Both the position numbers and the translations under genes were made by a program. Under the pieces are notes generated by a model, which was given only the letters and a program-made list of their open reading frames with translations, searched no databases and was not told the DNA's origin. Shown piece after piece: positions 24,360 through 32,533 of a stretch of DNA of 64,000 nt (the stretch's first letter is position 1; each line of letters opens with the position of its first letter). Source of the DNA: Solimicrobium sp040544425. GTDB lineage: Bacteria; Pseudomonadota; Gammaproteobacteria; Burkholderiales; Burkholderiaceae_D. The stretch spans positions 62,001 to 126,000 of the forward strand of contig JBEONO010000004.1 of NCBI GenBank assembly GCA_040544425.1. The letters are read 5' to 3'.

Positions 24360-24781
24360 CCTTCGACGATGCGGGCAAATGTGGATCCAGGTTGAGAATC
24401 GTAGCGCGTACAAAAAGCACAACACGCTCAGCGCAAATTTTTACTGTACAGATTTTGTTCAGGTCCAAACCTGAATGGCAGATTCTAGTAACTAACAATG
24501 CTTAATTCAATCGATCGCGAGATTGTATTTTTAAATTCATTTTGACTCTCCATAGACAATCGAAAAAGCTATCGAATTTTCAATTCAAAAAAATATGAAT
24601 CCGTGTTTACACTACAATTTGTGAGCACAAAGTTTTTTGTTAACGATAATTTGTCGCAAAGCAAAGGCAAGATTTTGAACCCAGTTAAGATTTAACTTTA
24701 AGTCGCAATGTTTCTGCACTGAAATGATTCAAAAATATCTTTATCGAATCAATCCTTAAACACACAACCTGCAAGGCAGTC
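24360..24781. other. AT-rich intergenic region upstream of the Pta/AckA/PhaC operon
   Basis: About 420 bp between divergent genes, clearly richer in A and T than the flanks (especially 24500-24760), with several short inverted repeats such as TCAATCGATCGCGAGATTG (about 24507-24525). The long leader before 24782 suggests regulated transcription. I could not fix a promoter or operator with confidence, and no reading frame here looks like a gene. Confidence 0.5.
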
Positions 24782-26176
24782 ATGAGTCTCATAACCAATA
24801 TCACGTTTGATGAAATCGAAATCGGCGCCAGCGCGACCCTGACGCGCACCTTGAGTTACAAGGATATTGAATTGTTTGCGATCGTCTCCGGCGATATTAA
24901 TCCGGCCCATGTGGATGAAGAATTTGCGCAAAGTGATCTGTTCCATAAAGTGATTGCGCACGGCATGTGGGGCGGCGCGTTAATCTCCAATTTATTGGGA
25001 ACCGAATTGCCCGGTCCAGGGACTATTTATCTGAATCAGTCGCTGCAGTTTCTGGCGCCGGTTGGTCTTGGCGATACGGTGACTGTGACCGTCAAAGTCA
25101 CTGCCAAAGATGTGGTCAAACATCACGTCACGCTGGCCTGTACGGTCGTCAACCAGCTCGGCAAACCGGTCATTGCCGGGAGTGCCGAAGTAGTCGCGCC
25201 AACTGAAAAAATTTCCCGCGAACGCGTGGTGCTGCCGGAAGCCAATCTGCATATTAAGGGCCATCGCTATCAACAACTGATTGCCCTGACCAACGGCATG
25301 GCGCCGATCAGAACTGCGGTAGTGCATCCGGTCGATACGGTCTCGCTGGTTGGTGCGATTGAAGCGGCCAAAGCCGGGCTGATTATCCCGGTCCTGATCG
25401 GACCGGAAGAAAAAATCAGAGCGGTTGCCAGGCTGGCGGATATTGATTTAAGCGCGTATGAACTGATTGCTACCGAGCACAGTGACGCCGCCGCAGAACT
25501 GGCGGTGTCAATGGCGCGCAGCGGCAAGGTTGAGGCCTTGATGAAAGGCTCCTTGCATACCGATGAATTGATGCGGGCCGTGGTTGATGCGCAATGTGGT
25601 CTGCGTACCGCCAGACGCATGAGTCATGTGTTTGCAATTGATGCGCCGAATTATCCGCGCGCGCTGTTTATCACCGATGCAGCTTTGAATATCTTCCCGT
25701 CACTGGAAGATAAACGCGACATCGTGCAAAACGCCATCGACCTGACCCACGCGCTGGGCATCCCGGAGCCACGAGTGGCCGTGCTGTCAGCCGTTGAAAC
25801 CGTTACCTCAAGCATTCCGTCCACCCTGCACGCTGCGGCGCTGTGCAAAATGGCCGATCGCGGGCAAATTACCGGCGGGATTCTGGACGGGCCACTGGCC
25901 TTCGACAATGCCGTGTCGATCGAAGCGGCGCGCACCAAGGGCATCAATTCACCGGTGGCAGGGGTGGCCGACATCTTCGTGGTGCCGGATCTGGAAGCGG
26001 GCAATATGCTGGCCAAACAGCTCGAATATCTGGCCGATGCGGAAATTGCCGGGATCGTGCTGGGCGCACGGGTGCCGATTATTCTGACCAGCCGGGCCGA
26101 TAAAACCATGTCGCGTCTGGCGTCGTGTGCGATTGCGCTGCTGCTGGCGCGCAATAAAACCGGTCAGGTGAAGTGA
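24782..26176 (+). CDS. Bifunctional (R)-enoyl-CoA hydratase / phosphate acetyltransferase
   Basis: 464 residues in two parts. Residues about 1-145 form a MaoC-like hot-dog domain with the R-hydratase signature SGDINPAHVD (about 38-47), whose Asp and His are catalytic. Residues about 155-460 form a phosphate acetyl/butyryl-transferase domain (KGSLHTDELM, ITDAALNIFP, GPLAFDNAVS). This fusion is a recognised architecture in proteobacteria. It overlaps nothing but sits 1 bp before acetate kinase and heads the operon with PHA synthase. The hydratase half could make (R)-3-hydroxyacyl-CoA for the synthase. The acyl specificity of the transferase half is uncertain. Confidence 0.9.
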   Translation: MSLITNITFDEIEIGASATLTRTLSYKDIELFAIVSGDINPAHVDEEFAQSDLFHKVIAHGMWGGALISNLLGTELPGPGTIYLNQSLQFLAPVGLGDTVTVTVKVTAKDVVKHHVTLACTVVNQLGKPVIAGSAEVVAPTEKISRERVVLPEANLHIKGHRYQQLIALTNGMAPIRTAVVHPVDTVSLVGAIEAAKAGLIIPVLIGPEEKIRAVARLADIDLSAYELIATEHSDAAAELAVSMARSGKVEALMKGSLHTDELMRAVVDAQCGLRTARRMSHVFAIDAPNYPRALFITDAALNIFPSLEDKRDIVQNAIDLTHALGIPEPRVAVLSAVETVTSSIPSTLHAAALCKMADRGQITGGILDGPLAFDNAVSIEAARTKGINSPVAGVADIFVVPDLEAGNMLAKQLEYLADAEIAGIVLGARVPIILTSRADKTMSRLASCAIALLLARNKTGQVK

Positions 26177-26177
26177 G

Positions 26178-27404
26178 ATGAGCGGCGACATCATTTTGAT
26201 TCTGAATGCAGGTTCGTCGAGCATCAAGTTCGCCGTGTTCGCGGTCGACGGTGAGCCGTCCGTCCACAATTTAATGTGTGACGGTCAGTTCTCCGGCATC
26301 GGTCATGCGGTGCATTTCAGTGCGCTGGACGGGCAGGACCAGATCCTGGTTGATCTGACGCTGCCAGACGGCACCACGCACGATCAGGCGATTGCTCGCC
26401 TGCTGGTCTGGCTGGATCAGCATTATGCCGATTGCACACTTGTCGCGGCCGGACACCGGGTGGTGCATGGCGGAGACCGGTACACCAGTCCGACGGTGAT
26501 CACTGAAACGGTGCTCGATGAAATCCGCCGCCTGATCCCGCTCGCGCCGCTGCATCAGCCGCATCATGTCAATGCGATTGTGGCGCTGCAAAAATTGCAT
26601 CCGGCTCTGGTGCAGGTGGCCTGCTTCGATACCTCGTTCCATCACACCAATCAGAAAGTCGCCACCGACTTTGCGATCCCCCGTGCGATGACCGATGCGG
26701 GCATGCGTCGCTATGGATTTCATGGTCTGTCGTATGAATACATTGCCAACGCGATGGAATCGGTGCTGGGCAGTCAGTTGGCCGAAGGCCGGGTAGTGGT
26801 CGCGCATCTGGGTGCCGGTGCCAGTCTGTGCGCCATGCACAGGCGGCAGAGCGTTGCCACCACCATGGGCTTCACCGCCCTGGATGGCCTGCCGATGGGA
26901 CGGCGTTGCGGCAATATTGATCCGGGTCTGGTGCTGTACCTGATGCAGGAAAAGCACATGAGCGCCGATCAGATTTCACATCTGTTATACAACGAGTGCG
27001 GCATGTTGGGTGTCTCGGGAATCAGTGATGATATGAGAACGCTGCTGGACAGTCCTGAGCCCAATGCAAAGGAAGCGGTTGAGCTGTTCGTGTACCGCAT
27101 CAACCGTGAGCTCGGTTCTCTGGTGGCCGCGCTGGGCGGTCTGGATGCCTTGATCTTTACGGCCGGCATTGGCGAGCACGCTGCGCCAATCCGCAGCATG
27201 GTGGCTGCCGCTGCAGCGTGGACCGGACTTGAGATCGACCAGCAGGTCAATCTTGAAGTGCGCACGACCCATGGCAGCAGCACCTGTCTGTCACCGAAGC
27301 TGGCCAAAGTCTCGGCCTGGGTGATTCCGACCAATGAAGATTTAATGATTGCGCAGCATACCTGGCAACTTGTTTTGTCGCATCAGCCTACCGAGGAAGC
27401 ATAA
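26178..27404 (+). CDS. ackA: Acetate kinase
   Basis: 408 residues of the acetate/propionate/butyrate kinase family. Visible are the N-terminal phosphate loop NAGSSSIKFAVF, GHRVVHGG (about 94), RRYGFHGLSYEY (about 178-189) and FTAGIGEHA (about 328). It interconverts acyl-phosphate plus ADP and carboxylate plus ATP. It follows the Pta fusion gene by one base and overlaps the PHA synthase start by one base, so the three are one transcription unit. Whether acetate or 3-hydroxybutyrate is the main substrate in this operon cannot be told from sequence. Confidence 0.93.
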   Translation: MSGDIILILNAGSSSIKFAVFAVDGEPSVHNLMCDGQFSGIGHAVHFSALDGQDQILVDLTLPDGTTHDQAIARLLVWLDQHYADCTLVAAGHRVVHGGDRYTSPTVITETVLDEIRRLIPLAPLHQPHHVNAIVALQKLHPALVQVACFDTSFHHTNQKVATDFAIPRAMTDAGMRRYGFHGLSYEYIANAMESVLGSQLAEGRVVVAHLGAGASLCAMHRRQSVATTMGFTALDGLPMGRRCGNIDPGLVLYLMQEKHMSADQISHLLYNECGMLGVSGISDDMRTLLDSPEPNAKEAVELFVYRINRELGSLVAALGGLDALIFTAGIGEHAAPIRSMVAAAAAWTGLEIDQQVNLEVRTTHGSSTCLSPKLAKVSAWVIPTNEDLMIAQHTWQLVLSHQPTEEA

Positions 27405-29164
27405 TGGCCAAAAATAAGCCCTTTGTTGATATTGAACCACCCAGCCCGCTGGATCGCACCATGCACGCGAATATGGCGCGTCTGACGATGGGCATCTCCC
27501 CGGCCAGTCTGACCCAGGCGTATGCAGATTGGGCCGCGCATCTGGCGGTGTCACCGGCAAAATGGTTGCGTTTGATTGAAAAGAGCGCGCGCAAAAATGC
27601 CCGGCTGTTGAATTATCTGCCCAAGGCCATGACCAATACCGAACAGGTGCCGTGCATCGCGCCACTGCCGCAGGACCGACGGTTTCAGGAAGATGCCTGG
27701 AAACAGTGGCCGTTCAATTTTTATTCGCAGGCATTTTTATTGCAACAGCAGTGGTGGCATAACGCAACGACCGGTGTCGAAGGCGTCTCGGCCCACCATC
27801 AGGATGTGGTGTCGTTCATGGCCAGACAGATGCTCGACACCATGTCGCCGGTAAATTTTGCGCTGACCAATCCGGTGGTGCTGGAGACCACCGTCAAGGA
27901 ATACGGCTTGAATCTGCTGCGTGGCGCACAAAATCTGTGCGAAGACATGGAACGCGCGACCTGTGGCAAGAGCCCGATCGGCGCGGAAAATTTTGTGCCG
28001 GGCAAACAGGTGGCACTGACCAAGGGCAAAGTGGTGTTTCGCAATCGGCTGATCGAACTGATTCAATATGAACCGACTACGGCAAAAGTTCATGCCGAAC
28101 CCTTGCTGATCGTGCCGGCCTGGATCATGAAGTATTACATTCTCGACCTGTCACCGGAAAATTCTCTGGTGCGTTTTCTGGTTGACCAGGGCCATACGGT
28201 CTTCATGATTTCCTGGCACAACCCGACCGTGGAAGACCGCGATCTGGGCATGGATGATTATCTGCAACTGGGAATTCTGGCAGCCTTGACTACGATTCAA
28301 ACAATCGTGCCGAATAAAAAAATCAATGCGATGGGCTATTGCCTGGGCGGCACACTGCTCGCGATTGCGGCCGCGTATTTGTGTAATGAGTTGGCATCAG
28401 AAAAAAAAGAAAAAAAAGAAATCCTCAATTCGGTCACGCTGCTGGCTGCGCAAACTGACTTCACCGAGGCGGGTGAATTAATGCTGTTCATCGATGACAG
28501 TCAGCTCAGCTATCTGGATGACATGATGTGGGAAAAGGGTTATCTCGACACCAAACAGATGGCCGGTGCCTTTCAGATGCTCAGGTCAAACGATTTGATC
28601 TGGTCACCGCTGGTCCAGCAATACCTGCTGGGCCGCCGCACACCCTTGAACGATCTGATGGCATGGAACGCGGACGCGACGCGCATGCCGTATCGGATGC
28701 ACAGCGAATATCTGCGCAAGCTGTTTTTGAATAATGATCTGTTTGAAGGACGCTATGAGATAGCGGGCAGGCGAGTTGCATTGAACGATATTCGCGTGCC
28801 GATGTTTGTCGTCGCTACCGAAAATGATCATGTCGCGCCCTGGCACTCGGTGTATAAGATCAAGGTGGCCACCGATGCTGACGTGACGTTTCTGCTGACC
28901 AGCGGTGGGCATAATGCCGGTATTGTCAGTGAACCGGGACATGATAATCGGCATTTCCACTTCAACACTGAAAACAGCAGCAATCATCATGTTGATCCGG
29001 ACGAGTGGCTGGCGGCATTGGAACAGCAGGAAGGTTCGTGGTGGCCGGTGTTTGCGGGCTGGTTGGGCAAGCATGCGGGTAATCTGGTTAAGCCACCGGC
29101 TATCGCTGCAGCGGCGAAACAGCTCGATTGCGCTGCGCCTGGGGAATATGTGCTGGAGAGCTGA
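27404..29164 (+). CDS. phaC: Class I poly(R)-hydroxyalkanoate synthase
   Basis: 586 residues. The C-terminal alpha/beta-hydrolase domain has the lipase-like box GYCLGG with catalytic Cys near residue 313, plus the conserved Asp in ENDHVAPW and His in GGHNAGIV (about 505). The N-terminal PhaC_N domain is typical (FNFYSQAFLLQQQWW). It polymerises (R)-3-hydroxyacyl-CoA into PHA granules. No phaA, phaB or phasin gene is adjacent; instead it ends an operon with the MaoC-Pta and acetate kinase genes. Two runs of eight A (about 28400-28418), which encode the ASEKKEKKEI insertion, are potential slippage sites. Confidence 0.93.
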   Translation: MAKNKPFVDIEPPSPLDRTMHANMARLTMGISPASLTQAYADWAAHLAVSPAKWLRLIEKSARKNARLLNYLPKAMTNTEQVPCIAPLPQDRRFQEDAWKQWPFNFYSQAFLLQQQWWHNATTGVEGVSAHHQDVVSFMARQMLDTMSPVNFALTNPVVLETTVKEYGLNLLRGAQNLCEDMERATCGKSPIGAENFVPGKQVALTKGKVVFRNRLIELIQYEPTTAKVHAEPLLIVPAWIMKYYILDLSPENSLVRFLVDQGHTVFMISWHNPTVEDRDLGMDDYLQLGILAALTTIQTIVPNKKINAMGYCLGGTLLAIAAAYLCNELASEKKEKKEILNSVTLLAAQTDFTEAGELMLFIDDSQLSYLDDMMWEKGYLDTKQMAGAFQMLRSNDLIWSPLVQQYLLGRRTPLNDLMAWNADATRMPYRMHSEYLRKLFLNNDLFEGRYEIAGRRVALNDIRVPMFVVATENDHVAPWHSVYKIKVATDADVTFLLTSGGHNAGIVSEPGHDNRHFHFNTENSSNHHVDPDEWLAALEQQEGSWWPVFAGWLGKHAGNLVKPPAIAAAAKQLDCAAPGEYVLES

Positions 29165-29245
29165 GGTTTCGCAAATCAAACAGCAACTGCGGAACTAAAC
29201 GACAGACGACGGATCAACAGCGTTCCACAACATTGAATTCAAATC

Positions 29246-29785
29246 ATGACCAGTACACATTCCCACCGTCTCGCCACCCTCGATGATCTGCCTGCGTTGC
29301 GCATCCTCATGGATCTGTCCATCAGAACCTATATCGGCGCCATACTCAGTCCTGAGCAACTTGAAGCATCGTTTGAAATCATGGGTGTTGATACCAGTTT
29401 GATTTCCGACGGAACTTATTTCGTGGTTGAGCATGCGGGCCAGATTGTTGCCTGTGGCGGGTGGAGCCGACGTGCCACGCTTTACGGCGGCGATCACACC
29501 ACGGGCCGCGATGCGCGATTGCTGGATCCGGCCACGGAGTGCGCCCGGGTGCGTGCCATGTACGTGCATCCGGATCATGGCAGAAAGGGCATTGGCAGCC
29601 TGTTACTCGCACTGTGTGAGAAGGCGGCCAGCAGCGAAGGTTTTGCGAAGCTGGAACTCATGTCGACCGTGTCTGGAGAACAGCTGTATCTTGCACACGG
29701 GTATCTCATTGCGGAACGGGTCGAAGTCCCGACATCAACAGGTGTGGCAGTTCCCCTGATTCGAATGACCAAGCGTATTGCCTGA
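29246..29785 (+). CDS. GNAT-family N-acetyltransferase
   Basis: 179 residues with the GNAT core: RVRAMYVHPDHGRKGIGSLL (about 95-114) contains the acetyl-CoA pyrophosphate loop HGRKGIG, followed by LYLAHGYLIAERV. Substrate unknown; the length and opening (ATLDDLPAL) fit a small-molecule or protein acetyltransferase. It is 81 bp behind PHA synthase on the same strand, possibly in the same transcript but with no obvious link. Confidence 0.82.
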   Translation: MTSTHSHRLATLDDLPALRILMDLSIRTYIGAILSPEQLEASFEIMGVDTSLISDGTYFVVEHAGQIVACGGWSRRATLYGGDHTTGRDARLLDPATECARVRAMYVHPDHGRKGIGSLLLALCEKAASSEGFAKLELMSTVSGEQLYLAHGYLIAERVEVPTSTGVAVPLIRMTKRIA

Positions 29786-29875
29786 GCCTTCAAAGCGCAT
29801 GTGTTGGGGGTGTATTGGCGTGTATTGGTTACGCCACAATGCATCAAGGTTTGTGCAGCGCGCCTCGCAAGTTTC

Positions 29876-29903
29876 TTGAGTTTGTTCACTGAGTGTTTAT
29901 AAT
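29876..29903 (+). promoter_or_regulatory. Probable sigma-70 promoter of the FimV-like gene
   Basis: TTGAGT (29876-29881), a 16-bp spacer and a perfect TATAAT (29898-29903), about 125 bp upstream of the FimV-like coding start. No other gene lies between. Confidence 0.45.
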
Positions 29904-29994
29904 CGAGCACGTTTAGCTGTCATTTCCCCCCTGCCTGTTTTTATACAAGCTCATATCCATCGCTGCCTTGGTCAGGGCGTAATTTGTTGAATCG

Positions 29995-31755
29995 TTGTCA
30001 CCCGCTGGGTCAACTGAGGAGCAAGTTATTAAACATTGCAAATATTGTTGGTCGTCAGTCGTCTGTGCGATTTTTTTCTGCAGCAGCGCACTGGCCACGG
30101 ATCTCGGTGACGTGCAGTTGCGCTCAAATCTGGGGCAGTCATTTAAAGCACAGGTTGTCCTGAGCGGTGTCTCGCAAAATCTGGCCGTCGCCAGCTGTTT
30201 TAAAGCCCGACTGGAAACAATCGACGGTGAATTGCTGGCCGTGCCGCGCATCGATTTTGCCAGACTGAATCAAGATCCTGCCTCCCTGCGGCTGTTGTTC
30301 AGTACCAAAGAATTGATTGCCGAACCCGCCGTCAACTTCAAACTTGAGTTGATCTGCGATGGCTCCATTCATCGCGATTACGCGCTGTTGCTGGACTACC
30401 CAGAAATGGCGCTACCCTCTCACGTCACCCAGGCTGAGCCAGAGCAGGCTGATGTACCCGCTGCTGCGCTGAATACTGTACCGCTTGCACGGCACTTCAC
30501 CCCCAAAAGTATCGACACAACTATCGACACAAGTACCGACACAGGTACCGACACAACTGCCGTGAACCGGCCGGACGCAGCAGACCGTCGCGCGCCGAAA
30601 TCAGATTCAAAAAAAAACCCTTCGCGCTTCAGCACCAAGCTGACCTTACATAAAGACGCCTTAAAGATCAGCAATGAAGAGGTGCAGAGCGCTGGTTTGA
30701 CGGCACCCGAAAAGCCACTCACACTGGAACAGCAACGGCTGGTGGAAAATGATCTGGCCAAGCAAGCTTTTGCGAAAATGTTGCACGACGAGCCGACCCA
30801 GGTCTCAACGCAGGATGCACTGGATAATGCACAGAAAAAAGTGCAGGCGCTCGAAAATGAATTGGCGCATCTGAAACTTGAAGTGGAGCTGAAGAATCAA
30901 CGTGAACAGGCTGTTCCGAAACTGCTGATCATCTTGAGCAGCGTGTTGATGCTGTTATTCGTTGCAGTGATTGCGGTGTTGGCATTTCTGTTAAGACAGT
31001 CGCGTGCGGGTCAGAAAAGAGGGTGGTGGGATACCGCTCACAGCAAACCCGGCGTCGATGCCGAATCGGAAGACAGTCAACCCGACCTGAACTCTGTCAC
31101 TGCCGAAGTCCTGCCGCAAAAAGACGGCACCGATTATCTGGCTGGTCCGCACCTGGACGAGAGTTCGGAACCGCCGGAGCGCATCGCCACGTTGAGGCCC
31201 GGTCAGTTGGAGAAAGCGGTTGCCAAGTCGCCAGCCAACGAGCGCTACGAAGAGTCGTTCAATCTGTTTGCCAATCGGGCCGGCCAGTCGATCCAGATTG
31301 AGGAAGTCTCGGATGCCATGCAGGAAGCCGAGTTTTGGATGTCGATCAATGACCCGCGTCGCGCCATCGAAATCCTCGAGCCGCAAAGCCAGGAAGATCA
31401 TCCCAACACACCGGTGATGTGGCTATGTCTGCTGGATCTGTATCGCGCCTCAGGCGAGGAAGAAAAATATACCCGGCTGCGCCATCGTTTCAAACAGCAG
31501 TTTAATACCCATATTCTGGCATTTAATGAAAAGCCCGATTCAGGGAGTATCAAATATCTGGTTGATTTTGAGCATCTGAGCAGCAAATGCTGCGCGTATT
31601 GGAACACCAATTACATCCTGCCTTACCTCGAGTCCTTGCTGATCGATGATCGCGAAGGCGAACGGCTTGGATTTGAGCTTTCCGTGTATCAGGATATTTT
31701 GATGTTGATTGCCATCTGCAAGGAAATTGAAAAACCGGTGGAAATGAGTGCCTAG
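29995..31755 (+). CDS. FimV-like membrane protein
   Basis: 586 residues from the TTG at 29995. Signal-like hydrophobic stretch at about 20-35 (ending SALA), then a FimV N-terminal domain (TDLGDVQLRSNLGQSFKAQV), a Thr/Asp repeat region (about 173-188), a coiled coil (about 275-302), a membrane helix at about 307-329 and a cytoplasmic C-terminal part with TPR-like helices (FWMSINDPRRAIEIL). FimV proteins organise polar complexes and type IV pili. The TTG start lacks a ribosome-binding site. GAGGAG at 30016-30021 sits exactly 6 bp before an ATT at 30028, which would give a neater signal peptide; ATT is therefore a candidate start. Confidence 0.8.
   Translation: MSPAGSTEEQVIKHCKYCWSSVVCAIFFCSSALATDLGDVQLRSNLGQSFKAQVVLSGVSQNLAVASCFKARLETIDGELLAVPRIDFARLNQDPASLRLLFSTKELIAEPAVNFKLELICDGSIHRDYALLLDYPEMALPSHVTQAEPEQADVPAAALNTVPLARHFTPKSIDTTIDTSTDTGTDTTAVNRPDAADRRAPKSDSKKNPSRFSTKLTLHKDALKISNEEVQSAGLTAPEKPLTLEQQRLVENDLAKQAFAKMLHDEPTQVSTQDALDNAQKKVQALENELAHLKLEVELKNQREQAVPKLLIILSSVLMLLFVAVIAVLAFLLRQSRAGQKRGWWDTAHSKPGVDAESEDSQPDLNSVTAEVLPQKDGTDYLAGPHLDESSEPPERIATLRPGQLEKAVAKSPANERYEESFNLFANRAGQSIQIEEVSDAMQEAEFWMSINDPRRAIEILEPQSQEDHPNTPVMWLCLLDLYRASGEEEKYTRLRHRFKQQFNTHILAFNEKPDSGSIKYLVDFEHLSSKCCAYWNTNYILPYLESLLIDDREGERLGFELSVYQDILMLIAICKEIEKPVEMSA
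30511..30558 (+). repeat. Four 12-bp tandem repeats inside the FimV-like gene
   Basis: Four units of the form A(T/C)CGACACAA(C/G)T encode alternating Asp-Thr pairs (IDTTIDTSTDTGTDTT). The unit length is a multiple of three, so copy-number change would alter linker length without a frameshift. Confidence 0.85.
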
Positions 31756-32429
31756 AATTTCCCGGTATGGACGAAGCGCACCGCGTAGCGATGGCTGCGA
31801 TACAGAATGCTTGGCACGCCACCGTCCACAAACAGCACTGCCCAGGCAAACGAATTATTTTCTTCGGTAGCACTCCAGTAGTACAGCTTGTCCAGATCCA
31901 TATCCGGAAACGCCAGGCTGTCCGTGGCCAGGACGTCGGGCATGTTTTTCTTGGTACGGTCAATCAAGCCTGTCAGTTCGGCCGCAGTTGGTATGCGCCA
32001 CTGTTCATTCGAAAATTTCGCGGCCTGATCGAAACTGATTTGACGCACCGTCCCAACACAACCTTTGCCCGCCACCCAGCGTTGCCCGAAGCTGCAGCGC
32101 GACCAGGTTAACTGGCTGACTTTGTCATAGACCTGATCTCCCTGTTCCACGTAGCGCGAATTCATCTTGTCCATCTTGAGTTTGGTGACAGTTGAAACTG
32201 GCTTGACCTGCGGGCTGCGCTGCATGCTTTTTAAAGCGTTGACACCTTGCAGGATGGTGCTGTTCAGGTTCTCCGTCATTTTCATTTTTACTTCTGACTG
32301 ATTGTTGTCAGGCGCGCTTGGCTTGGTGTCCGGACCGGCAGCCTGATTGCTGGCGTAGGCAGCATGCAGCAAGGCCGATACCAGCAGAAACAGCCACTTT
32401 TTTTTCTTGAAAAGAGCAGAAGAATTCAT
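31752..32429 (-). CDS. Lcl/DUF1566 domain protein, exported
   Basis: 225 residues with a signal peptide (KKKKWLFLLVSALLHAAYA) and a C-terminal Lcl domain of about 120 residues: VYDKVSQLTWSRCSFGQRW, WRIPTAAELTGLID, YYWSATE and YAVRFVHTG are the typical blocks. This C-type-lectin-like fold was named from a Legionella collagen-like adhesin and occurs in many secreted proteins of unknown function. Two cysteines (SRCSFG, GKGCVG) may form a disulfide. I took the ATG at 32427-32429. The stop overlaps the stop of the convergent FimV-like gene by 4 bp. Confidence 0.82.
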   Translation of the reverse strand: MNSSALFKKKKWLFLLVSALLHAAYASNQAAGPDTKPSAPDNNQSEVKMKMTENLNSTILQGVNALKSMQRSPQVKPVSTVTKLKMDKMNSRYVEQGDQVYDKVSQLTWSRCSFGQRWVAGKGCVGTVRQISFDQAAKFSNEQWRIPTAAELTGLIDRTKKNMPDVLATDSLAFPDMDLDKLYYWSATEENNSFAWAVLFVDGGVPSILYRSHRYAVRFVHTGKF

Positions 32430-32533
32430 GGTTGAGCGTCTTCGCATGGACTGGGAAGACGTTATTCTCGCACCATTTTTAAGGAAAATAAATCGGGTTA
32501 TCCCGATTTCAGGACATCGATCGAATTACAGAT

